A stretch of DNA of 5,421 nucleotides from an uncultured Chlorobiaceae bacterium (GTDB taxonomy: Bacteria; Bacteroidota; Chlorobiia; Chlorobiales; Chlorobiaceae), in contig CAIXCO010000123.1 in the NCBI GenBank assembly GCA_903917955.1, forward strand, positions 1 through 5,421, written 5' to 3'. The position numbers and the translations under genes are program-made. Shown here piece after piece: positions 1-5,421 of this stretch (its first letter is position 1; the number at the start of each line of letters is the position of its first letter). The notes under the pieces were generated by a model that saw only the letters and a list, made by a program, of their open reading frames with translations, had not been told where the DNA came from and made no database searches.

Positions 1-21
1 ACCTCGGTTACAATCGTCTAA
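1..21 (+). CDS. probable C-terminal end of [NiFe]-hydrogenase large subunit (partial)
   Basis: Frame 1 reads Thr-Ser-Val-Thr-Ile-Val and stops at TAA 19-21, 13 bases before the ATG of the hydrogenase cytochrome gene. In group 1 hydrogenase operons the gene directly upstream of the cytochrome b subunit is normally the large catalytic subunit. Its C-terminal peptide, removed by the protease encoded downstream, often ends in a short hydrophobic beta-like stretch. Only six residues are visible, so the identity rests on position, not homology. The cytochrome frame is also open back to base 2, and frame 3 is open to 45, so a chance stop cannot be excluded. Confidence 0.38.
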   Translation, partial: TSVTIV

Positions 22-23
22 AC

Positions 24-27
24 GGAG
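24..27 (+). promoter_or_regulatory. Shine-Dalgarno site of the hydrogenase cytochrome gene
   Basis: GGAG lies seven bases before the ATG at 35, a normal spacing. It supports this ATG even though the reading frame is open further upstream. It also fits translation as an internal gene of an operon, since it sits directly after the upstream stop codon at 19-21. Confidence 0.6.
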
Positions 28-34
28 CTGTGTC

Positions 35-718
35 ATGGGGAGAATAATTGAAGAGATCTATGTCTGGAGGCTGCCGGTGAGGCTGTATCACTGGATTAAT
101 GCCCTGTGCATGGTGGTTCTTTTTGTAACGGGAATGTATATCGCCGCCCCCTTGCTGAGCCCTCCGATTGGCGAGGCGGTATGGTATAAGGGCATGGCCT
201 GGTGGCGCTATCTGCATTTTCTGTTTGCCTTTGTTTTTATCGCCAACTTTCTTTTCCGCCTCTACTGGGCGCTCTTTGGTGGCGATAAATATGCCCGCTT
301 CGGCGGTTTCAGGCCCTGGTCGCCTTCCTGGTGGGGCAAGCCCTTCAGGGAGCAGGTTGAGTCCTATCTCTTCTTGCGTTCGGATGAACCGAACTATGTT
401 GGCCATAACCCTGTTGCAGCCTTGGCCCACTTTCTTTTTATTTTCTGTGGATCGATCTTCATGATTTTTTCGGGTCTGGCGATGTATGGTGAAAACAATC
501 CGGGTGGATTTAACGAAACCCTGTTTGGCTGGATGATTCCGCTTTTTGGCGGCAGCTACACCCTCCATTTCACACACCATCTGGGGTCATGGATGTTGCC
601 GATCTACGTGATCATGCACCTCTATGCGGTTGTCCGTCACGATGTGGTCGATCGCACCAGTGTTACCTCTTCGATTATTACCGGCTACAAGCACAAGGTT
701 GAAGAGGAGCCTGTGTAA
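35..718 (+). CDS. hupC: Ni/Fe-hydrogenase b-type cytochrome subunit
   Basis: Integral membrane di-heme cytochrome b (HyaC/HupC/HydC family) that anchors a periplasm-facing uptake hydrogenase and passes electrons from H2 oxidation to quinone. The 227 residues match the usual family length (about 220-240). Hydrophobic segments lie near residues 20-40, 58-80, 127-150 and 186-205, giving the expected four helices. The family heme-ligand histidines are recognisable: H19 (RLYHW), H61 (YLHF), H181 and H195 (THHLGSW and IMHLY, 14 apart as in the family). Other hallmarks are the VxGxYI motif after helix 1, GHNPVA at 123-128, and the C-terminal SVTSSIITGYKH, which resembles E. coli HyaC. It is followed 15 bases later by the maturation protease gene. 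Synonyms are hyaC, hydC and cybH. The family is certain; the symbol is by convention. Confidence 0.95.
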   Translation: MGRIIEEIYVWRLPVRLYHWINALCMVVLFVTGMYIAAPLLSPPIGEAVWYKGMAWWRYLHFLFAFVFIANFLFRLYWALFGGDKYARFGGFRPWSPSWWGKPFREQVESYLFLRSDEPNYVGHNPVAALAHFLFIFCGSIFMIFSGLAMYGENNPGGFNETLFGWMIPLFGGSYTLHFTHHLGSWMLPIYVIMHLYAVVRHDVVDRTSVTSSIITGYKHKVEEEPV

Positions 719-720
719 GG

Positions 721-724
721 GGAG
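721..724 (+). promoter_or_regulatory. Shine-Dalgarno site favouring the TTG start of the protease gene
   Basis: A GGAG core within AGGGGAG begins right at the cytochrome stop codon (716-718) and ends nine bases before TTG 734. The two other possible in-frame starts, TTG 791 and GTG 824, have no comparable site. This is the main argument for the long form of the protease. Confidence 0.45.
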
Positions 725-733
725 TGTGCCAGT

Positions 734-1300
734 TTGTTCTCTGTACAAGATAGCCCACTGCAGGAGCGTGTAAACCCCTGCAATGGGTTTTTGTCATCTC
801 AGTTAATCAATCCTTATTATGAAGTGAAGTACAATCGAATCAATATTATCGGTCTTGGCAACCTGCTCCATGGTGATGAGGGGTTTGGTGTGGCCGCGCT
901 CAACCGTTTTCAGGAAACCCTCGATCTTCCCGACACCGTGCACTGTATTGATGGTGGAACCCAGGGGATCTACCTGCTCGACTACATCGAGTCTTGTGAT
1001 GCCGTGATTGTTTTTGATGCTCTTATTCCTGTTGAGTATGATCGTCGGGTCTACATCTATCGCAATGAGGAGTTGCCAGCCTTTATTCACCGCAAGATGT
1101 CATCCCACCAGATGGGGTTCAGCGAATTGATCGGGCTTGCTCGACTGCGTGGCAAAATGCCCCGTGAAATTGTTCTGATAGGTATTCCTCCCAAAGAGCT
1201 TGAGCTTTCAATGGAATTGAGTGATGAAGTTGCGCTGTTGCTGCCTGAAGCGGTTGATAGTGGGCGGGTAATTGTGGAAGGGTGGCTGGCCGAAGGGTAG
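734..1300 (+). CDS. hupD: hydrogenase maturation endopeptidase (HyaD/HupD family)
   Basis: Nickel-dependent cytoplasmic endopeptidase that removes the C-terminal peptide of the hydrogenase large subunit once the NiFe centre is in place. Family signatures are clear: IIGLGNLLHGDEGFGV (39-53), IDGGTQGIYLLDYIES (72-87) and SSHQMGFSE (123-131). The metal-binding residues known from E. coli HybD (Glu16, Asp62, His93) correspond to E49, D95 and H125, with nearly the same spacing (46 and 30). The sequence is closer to HyaD, the protease of hydrogenase-1 type enzymes, than to HybD or HycI. No in-frame ATG precedes residue 122, so the start is TTG 734 (188 residues, good ribosome site), TTG 791 or GTG 824. 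GTG 824 gives 158 residues with Glu at position 19, the usual family geometry. The first 30 residues of the long form have no counterpart in relatives I know. It forms an operon with hupC. Confidence 0.93.
   Translation: MFSVQDSPLQERVNPCNGFLSSQLINPYYEVKYNRINIIGLGNLLHGDEGFGVAALNRFQETLDLPDTVHCIDGGTQGIYLLDYIESCDAVIVFDALIPVEYDRRVYIYRNEELPAFIHRKMSSHQMGFSELIGLARLRGKMPREIVLIGIPPKELELSMELSDEVALLLPEAVDSGRVIVEGWLAEG
772..790 (+). other. small terminator-like hairpin at the protease gene start
   Basis: AAACCC (772-777) pairs with GGGTTT (785-790) around a seven-base loop, and the 3' arm runs into TTTTTG. If translation starts at GTG 824 this lies in the leader between the two hydrogenase genes and could act as a weak terminator or attenuator. 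If TTG 734 is the start it is inside the coding region. The stem is short and AT-rich at its base, so it may be chance. Confidence 0.25.
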
Positions 1301-1309
1301 TCTTGCATC

Positions 1310-1343
1310 TTCCCACCTCTCGTCTTGGGGCGGGAGGCGGGAG
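1310..1343. terminator. hairpin between convergent genes, possible bidirectional terminator
   Basis: Bases 1312-1322 (CCCACCTCTCG) pair with 1331-1341 (CGGGAGGCGGG) around the loop TCTTGGGG. There is one A-C mismatch and one T-G wobble, and T1311-A1342 and T1310-G1343 extend the stem. It lies 10 bases after the protease stop and 15 bases beyond the folE stop, where a shared terminator would be expected. Neither strand shows the run of T that follows a classical intrinsic terminator, so it may only protect transcript ends or need a factor. Confidence 0.45.
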
Positions 1344-1357
1344 AGCTGTCATGAGTG

Positions 1358-2014
1358 TTACGGCTTGATCAAACGCAGAAATTCACCTCTTGTGGAGACT
1401 GAGGTAATGAATTCCCCTGACATGGCAGAGGTTGTGGTGATCGAATTGATTTTTTCGACGCCACGCATCACCATGCAGAGGTGCCTTGCCTCAATGACAA
1501 CCGCGACACCTTTCGGATTCAGTACATTCTGTATGGCGTCGCGGATCTGCTGGGTAAGCCGTTCCTGTACCTGCAGGCGGCGCGCAAAAACTTCAACTAC
1601 CCGCGCAAGCTTTGAAAGCCCAACGATTTTTCCGTCAGGAATATAGGCGACATGTGCTTTGCCGAAAAAGGGGAGGAGGTGGTGTTCGCACATTGAAAAG
1701 AGGTCGATATCCCGCACCAGCACCATCTCGTCATAGGCCTCGGTAAAAACCGCTTTTTTTAACAGTTCTTCAGGATCCTGACGGTATCCTTTGGTCAAAA
1801 AGCGAAGCGATTTTGCCACTCGTTCGGGGGTTTTCAGTAGTCCTTCGCGCTCCCCGTCTTCTCCGATTCCTTCAAGCAAGCCAGAGACCGCACTTGAGAG
1901 CGCGTTAATAATTGCTGGGTCATTTTCCGTACTGTCAGACGTGCACTCATCATCATCGCAGTAACTTCCTCTGCCTGAAGGAAGGGGGTTACTCTCCGAG
2001 ATAGCGAACGGCAT
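1358..2014 (-). CDS. folE: GTP cyclohydrolase I
   Basis: Zinc enzyme converting GTP to 7,8-dihydroneopterin triphosphate, the first step to folate and biopterin. Counted from the most upstream possible ATG (2089, 243 residues), diagnostic features are LLKTPERVAKS (84-94), SMCEHHLLPF (132-141) and RHLCMVMRGV (202-211). These supply zinc ligands C134, H137 and C205, matching Cys110, His113 and Cys181 of E. coli FolE. Also present are PDGKIVGLSKLARVVEVFA and QERLTQQI, typical of the type I decameric enzyme. ATGs at 2089, 2044, 2029 and 2014 are all in frame. I chose 2014 (218 residues, normal family length) because AGGA lies just before it and overlap with the upstream PTPS gene is then only 26 bases. 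ATG 2044, with GGGAG ten bases upstream, is the main alternative. The stretch before the catalytic domain holds an acidic, Cys-containing segment (CDDDECTSDS). It is co-transcribed with PTPS. Confidence 0.96.
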   Translation of the reverse strand: MPFAISESNPLPSGRGSYCDDDECTSDSTENDPAIINALSSAVSGLLEGIGEDGEREGLLKTPERVAKSLRFLTKGYRQDPEELLKKAVFTEAYDEMVLVRDIDLFSMCEHHLLPFFGKAHVAYIPDGKIVGLSKLARVVEVFARRLQVQERLTQQIRDAIQNVLNPKGVAVVIEARHLCMVMRGVEKINSITTTSAMSGEFITSVSTRGEFLRLIKP

Positions 2015-2438
2015 TTTTTCCTGTTTCATAGATTTTGACTTCATGGAGTGAAAACTCCCGGTTATTGATGTTGCGCAGTCGCTCTTCAAGGATATCCCAT
2101 ATCAGCACCGTGACCACTTCAGTTGTGGGCACGCACTCTTGCAGTTCCAGTACATCCAAATTCAGGTTTTTATGGTCGAAACGGGCAGTGATTTCCTCTT
2201 CAAGGATTGCTTTAAGCTCTTTCAAATCGAACACAAAACCGGTATCGCAATCAACAATGCCCGAGATTGTAACCTCAAGCAGATAGTTGTGGCCATGCCC
2301 GTTTTTATTGCTGCACTTTCCGTAAACTTCAAGGTTTTCTGGCTCTGTGTGGAGCGGATTAAAGAGACGGTGAGCTGCATTGAACTCGATTTTTCTTGAA
2401 ACGTAGACTTTTCTCGGCTTTTTTAAAAGATCATTCAT
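1989..2438 (-). CDS. 6-pyruvoyl-tetrahydropterin synthase, PTPS-I type
   Basis: Zinc enzyme of the PTPS/QueD family, predicted to convert 7,8-dihydroneopterin triphosphate to 6-pyruvoyl-tetrahydropterin. The 149 residues keep the rat PTPS active site with almost the same numbering: zinc ligands H23 (FNAAHR), H48 and H50 (NGHGHNY), catalytic C42, D88 and H89 (FDHKNLN), and a C-terminal Glu, E138 (IYETGKN), equivalent to rat Glu133. The Cys-to-His spacing is CxxxxxHGH, as in animal PTPS. E. coli QueD, which makes carboxy-tetrahydropterin for queuosine, has CxxxHGH. PTTEVVTVLIWDIL and the YLGE ending also resemble the animal enzyme. The product should therefore be a biopterin precursor rather than a queuosine intermediate. 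It is the first gene of a two-gene operon with folE, which supplies its substrate. The ATG has no clear ribosome site. Confidence 0.92.
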   Translation of the reverse strand: MNDLLKKPRKVYVSRKIEFNAAHRLFNPLHTEPENLEVYGKCSNKNGHGHNYLLEVTISGIVDCDTGFVFDLKELKAILEEEITARFDHKNLNLDVLELQECVPTTEVVTVLIWDILEERLRNINNREFSLHEVKIYETGKNAVRYLGE

Positions 2439-2508
2439 ACATCGGCGTTGGATTGGTTTGCTGTTGATAAGTTAAGTGTGTACTGCAATGGCACGCCAAA
2501 AACCCAAA

Positions 2509-2518
2509 ATAAGCTTAT
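2509..2518. repeat. perfect palindrome ATAAGCTTAT, possible operator
   Basis: A ten-base perfect palindrome lies at the predicted transcription start of the PTPS-folE operon. Related ATAAGTT copies lie at 2467-2473 and 2563-2569 on the + strand. The position would suit a repressor site, but AT-rich DNA gives short palindromes often and no regulator is encoded nearby. Confidence 0.2.
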
Positions 2519-2523
2519 GCCGA

Positions 2524-2529
2524 ATTATA
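2524..2529 (-). promoter_or_regulatory. candidate -10 element of the PTPS-folE operon
   Basis: Read on the minus strand this is a perfect TATAAT, about 85 bases upstream of the PTPS ATG, in the AT-rich half of the divergent intergenic region. The best -35 nearby (CTGTTA, 15-base spacing) matches the sigma-70 consensus at only three of six positions, so the promoter is tentative. A start near 2516 would give an untranslated leader of roughly 78 bases. Confidence 0.3.
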
Positions 2530-2809
2530 TTTTCAGTTCAATTCTAACAGGAAGCGTATTTTATAAGTTTCATTTTACGAAAGACTTGTTGATTTCCCTT
2601 TGGTATTGAAAAAGCCCTGCACCCGGTTTTATGGGAACTGTGGCGTATGGTGGCGATGGTGAACGTAGAGGGGTGTGCAACAGCGTTGGTCGGTGGGGTA
2701 TTCCATCCTGCCGGGCGGGAAAGAATTGTCGTGATATGGTCAAAAGAAAAAGTATCTTATTACACTTTAATTGCTATTTGTTTTTCTTCCCGTATACATG
2801 GTAGGCTTC

Positions 2810-5421
2810 ATGAATAATAAAAAAGTCTTGTTCAGCGATCCTTCTGCACTGCGACACAGTGCTGAAAAGCGATTCCGGCAGATGCAAGCACAAGAGTCGG
2901 TTAGAGCCACTTCGCCTGAAGAGTTCACTCGCCTTGTTCATGAACTTTCAGTTCACCAGATTGAGCTTGAAATGCAGCATGAGGAGTTGCTTCAATCAAG
3001 AGATGCATTGGAGGAGAGCCTGAAGCGCTACAGCGATCTTTATGACTTTGCGCCGGTTGGTTACCTGACGCTCGCCAGAGACAGCACGATAACCGAAGCA
3101 AACCTCACAGCTACAACCATACTTGGTATTGAGCGCTCCCGGTTGAAGGGGCTTCGTTTTGTCGATTTTCTGGATAATGGGGAGGTGCCGCTTTTCACCT
3201 CTCTGATGGAGAGGCTTTTCAGTTTAAGGGAGCGCGTGGCTTGTGATCTGCAATTCCATCATTCCGCATTGCACAAGAATACGGAACTGCCACCTCTAAT
3301 TCCAGTCTTTCATATTGAAGCAGTTACGAGTGATGATGGCCGGGAGTGCCGGGTGGTGCTCACCGACATAAGCCGTCAAAAAGAGATTGATCGGAAGAGA
3401 CTGGAGTGGAATGACTCGGTGCACACCTTGTACGACGCCTTCCCGGAACCGGTCTTTCTCATGAATCCTGAAGGGATTATTCTTTCGGCCAATCACGCGT
3501 TCAAGGCACGCTTTGAGAGCAGCGAAAGAACGATTCTTGGCACCAATGTTTTTACCCTGATTCCCCCTAAGCTTGCCATCACAAGGAGGAAAAAGGTGGA
3601 AGAGGTTCTGCGTACCGCTTCCAGACTCTCTTTTGAAGATGAATGGGGAGGGCGAAACTATCTGCATACGATCAATCCTCTTATCGGCATGAATGGTAAA
3701 GTTACCCGGTTGCTCATTATTACCCTCGACTTTACCTCCCTCAATCCCACGGAGATAGAGATCATACGGCAAAAAACACGATATCGTGGCATGTTCAATA
3801 ACATGTTTACCGGTTATGCCTATTGCCGGGTGATCTTCGAGAAGGGAGTTGCTGTGGATTATTTTTTTGAGCTGGTTAACCTGAATGCAACAAAATTATC
3901 GGGAATTGAAGAGATCGAAGGGCGCAGAGCATCCGAAATTGTGCCTGATTTTCATCAGTCACATCCCGAGATTCTTGAAAAAGTTGGACGGGTAGCATTG
4001 AACAATCAGGCTGAGCGGTTTGAGTTTTACTTCAACGAAATAAACAAATGGTTTGACGTTTCGCTGTACAGTCCCCAAAAGGAGTGTGTTGTCGCCCTGT
4101 TTACCCCGATGCGCAACATTGAGGCTGGAATGTGGGAGTGGAACTTGGCCGATGGAACCATGGTCTGGTCTGATGAAATACGGAAAATATATAATCTTGA
4201 AGAGTACCATGGAGAGTCACACTATGTGAGATGGCGGCAATCGATTGTTCCGGCTGACCGGGAGTATACTGAAAAAATAATTCGGTCTGCGGTTGCAAAA
4301 GGGTGCAGTTTTAATATTGTGTGCCATGTTTTCAGAGCTGATGGACATGTACGGCGACTGATGAACCAGGCATTTCCCGAGAGAGGTGCTGACGGTGCCG
4401 TTTATCGCTACAAAGGGATCTCGGTTGATATTTCGGAATATATTGACGAGGAGCTTTACAATCCACTTACCATGGAGAACCTTGAGGCTTTTTTGAGTGT
4501 CAGTGTCAGTCCGATTGCTGTTATTGCCCTTGACGGCCGCATACTTCATGCGAACTCTTTTTTTAAGGAGTCTTACAGCAAGAGTGTTAAAGATAGTACA
4601 GGAAAAAGCTTCTATGACCTTTTTTCAAGCGAGCTCTCGCGATATCGAAAAGCAAAGTTTGAACTGGTCTTTCAGACAGGAGAGCCGATTCATTTTAAAG
4701 ATGAGTTCATCAATTTGGTTTGCGAAGCTGATCGTAACAAAAAGTCTCTTTATCAGCTTTCCGTCTATCCAGTCTATGGCAACAATGGGAACATCGTTTT
4801 GCTGGCGGTTTTTATAACAGAAATCAGCGAAAGTAAAAAAATTGAGGAGAGCTTTGCTGCCATCGAAAAAAAGTACCAGACTCTCATAAAAACCTCCCCT
4901 GACAGTATCATAACAACAGACTTGCATGGTGTTATTATAACTGCTTCGGATATTGCCCTTGAACTCTACGGAACCGAGAACAGTGGCGATCTTGCAGGCT
5001 TTCCTTTTTTAAACATCGTCTATGGTGATGATATTCAGAAGATCGATGAAATCTTCAGTATCGTCCTGCATGAAGGTCTTGTGCAAAACAGGGAGATTTT
5101 ACTGAAAAAGAAAAACAAGACGATCTATTCGGCAGAGATCAGTATGGCGCTCATTCAGGATCGTCATGGAGTACCTGAATCGTATATGATTATTATTCGT
5201 GATATTTCACAGCGTAAAATAATTGAGAGTGAACTTTTTCATGCAAAACGGTTGATCAGTCTTGGCGAAATGGCCTCCGGTATAGCCCATGAAATTTTTC
5301 AGCCAATCAATAATATTGGTTTGCTTGTAGATAAAATTGTCATGGAGGCGGCTGAAGGGAAGTGTCTTCGCGAAAAATCAATCAAAGCAAAGGCTCAAAA
5401 AATATTTGAAAACATAGAAAG
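2810..5421 (+). CDS. multi-PAS sensor histidine kinase (3' end outside window)
   Basis: One open frame of 870 codons runs off the window. The N-terminus carries a helical, probably coiled-coil segment, HELSVHQIELEMQHEEL (about 46-62), typical of PAS kinases in Chlorobi and deltaproteobacteria. Six PAS-like domains follow: about 75-187 (YDFAPVGYLTL), 205-308 (FPEPVFLMNPEG), 325-432 (MFNNMFTGYAYCR), 438-541 (GMWEWN, a PAS_3-like fold), 558-673 (SPIAVIALDGRI) and 689-799 (SPDSIITTDLHG). Four of these end in the usual acidic exit motif (D186, D307, D540, D798). HisKA begins near 812 with SLGEMASGIAHEIFQP, where H827 is the predicted phosphoacceptor. The ATPase domain is expected beyond the window. 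There is no signal peptide or membrane helix, so it is probably a cytoplasmic sensor; ligands are unknown. ATG 2810 has a weak upstream GGTAGG. ATG 2798 is in frame and equally possible, with a stop at 2768-2770 upstream. Confidence 0.93.
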   Translation, partial: MNNKKVLFSDPSALRHSAEKRFRQMQAQESVRATSPEEFTRLVHELSVHQIELEMQHEELLQSRDALEESLKRYSDLYDFAPVGYLTLARDSTITEANLTATTILGIERSRLKGLRFVDFLDNGEVPLFTSLMERLFSLRERVACDLQFHHSALHKNTELPPLIPVFHIEAVTSDDGRECRVVLTDISRQKEIDRKRLEWNDSVHTLYDAFPEPVFLMNPEGIILSANHAFKARFESSERTILGTNVFTLIPPKLAITRRKKVEEVLRTASRLSFEDEWGGRNYLHTINPLIGMNGKVTRLLIITLDFTSLNPTEIEIIRQKTRYRGMFNNMFTGYAYCRVIFEKGVAVDYFFELVNLNATKLSGIEEIEGRRASEIVPDFHQSHPEILEKVGRVALNNQAERFEFYFNEINKWFDVSLYSPQKECVVALFTPMRNIEAGMWEWNLADGTMVWSDEIRKIYNLEEYHGESHYVRWRQSIVPADREYTEKIIRSAVAKGCSFNIVCHVFRADGHVRRLMNQAFPERGADGAVYRYKGISVDISEYIDEELYNPLTMENLEAFLSVSVSPIAVIALDGRILHANSFFKESYSKSVKDSTGKSFYDLFSSELSRYRKAKFELVFQTGEPIHFKDEFINLVCEADRNKKSLYQLSVYPVYGNNGNIVLLAVFITEISESKKIEESFAAIEKKYQTLIKTSPDSIITTDLHGVIITASDIALELYGTENSGDLAGFPFLNIVYGDDIQKIDEIFSIVLHEGLVQNREILLKKKNKTIYSAEISMALIQDRHGVPESYMIIIRDISQRKIIESELFHAKRLISLGEMASGIAHEIFQPINNIGLLVDKIVMEAAEGKCLREKSIKAKAQKIFENIE

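Larger units (their letters stand above)
2439..2809. other. divergent intergenic region, no convincing gene
   Basis: This stretch separates the minus-strand PTPS gene from the + strand kinase gene. Bases 2439-2610 are AT-rich and hold the candidate PTPS promoter and palindrome. Bases 2611-2722 are clearly richer in G and C, with a strong excess of G on the + strand, including two near-copies of a short unit (TGGCGTATGG, TGGCGATGG) at 2641-2659. Bases 2723-2809 return to AT-rich DNA and should contain the kinase promoter, but I found no good -35/-10 pair. A 57-codon frame from ATG 2631 to TAG 2804 has no ribosome site and an implausible composition. No tRNA or known riboswitch is recognisable. 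Confidence 0.5.

Noticed and set aside
8..580. Minus-strand open frame of 190 codons opposite the hydrogenase cytochrome
   Set aside because: It lies wholly antisense to a cytochrome gene with full family signatures, and its translation is rich in Arg, Pro, His and Lys with no recognisable domain, as expected from an antisense shadow.
1272..1646. Plus-strand open frame of 124 codons spanning the end of the protease gene and antisense to folE
   Set aside because: It overlaps the 3' ends of two well-supported genes and contains mostly the reverse complement of folE.
2439..2516. A riboswitch (for example preQ1 or tetrahydrofolate) in the PTPS leader
   Set aside because: I could not find the conserved cores of either class, the leader is short, and the PTPS-I type active site argues against queuosine control.
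2640..2660. CRISPR-like or other regular repeat array in the G-rich block
   Set aside because: Only two imperfect adjacent copies of a nine to ten base unit exist, with no spacers and no cas genes.
2631..2804. Possible 57-residue small protein directly before the kinase
   Set aside because: No ribosome site precedes the ATG, the composition is dominated by G-rich codons then a hydrophobic tail from AT-rich DNA, and no motif is visible.
3296..3772. Minus-strand open frame of 158 codons inside the kinase gene
   Set aside because: The + strand here encodes the first and second PAS domains in an unbroken frame, and the antisense product shows no family features.

Overview
The window reads as chromosomal DNA from an anaerobic bacterium, most likely a green sulfur bacterium (Chlorobium/Pelodictyon group). 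Three things suggest this: an uptake [NiFe]-hydrogenase cytochrome/protease pair, an animal-type 6-pyruvoyl-tetrahydropterin synthase paired with GTP cyclohydrolase I (green sulfur bacteria are known to make glycosylated biopterins), and a long multi-PAS kinase with an N-terminal module I associate with Chlorobi and deltaproteobacteria. The taxonomic call is inference from gene content, because no marker gene is present.

Layout. Bases 1-21 are probably the last codons of the hydrogenase large subunit. They are followed on the + strand by the membrane cytochrome b subunit (35-718) and the maturation endopeptidase (734-1300, non-ATG start). This is the classic large subunit - cytochrome - protease order of a group 1 hydrogenase operon. 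A 57-bp gap holding a strong hairpin separates it from a convergent minus-strand pair: folE (GTP cyclohydrolase I, 1358 to about 2014) and, upstream of it and overlapping its start, a PTPS gene (1989-2438). A 371-bp intergenic region (2439-2809) follows. It has an AT-rich part with a candidate promoter and a palindrome for the PTPS-folE operon, and a G-rich block of unknown nature. From 2810 to the window end runs one uninterrupted + strand reading frame of at least 870 codons. It encodes a soluble sensor histidine kinase with six PAS-like domains and the start of the HisKA dimerisation/phosphoacceptor domain. Its ATPase domain and stop lie outside the window.

How the genes work together. The cytochrome passes electrons from periplasmic H2 oxidation to the quinone pool, and the protease trims the large subunit after nickel insertion. 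FolE converts GTP to 7,8-dihydroneopterin triphosphate, which PTPS converts to 6-pyruvoyl-tetrahydropterin, the precursor of tetrahydrobiopterin. The kinase has no visible functional link to either group. No mobile element, CRISPR array, tRNA or rRNA is visible. The most useful points for follow-up are the PTPS-I type active site, the six-PAS kinase, the G-rich intergenic block and the unusual start regions of the protease, folE and PTPS genes.
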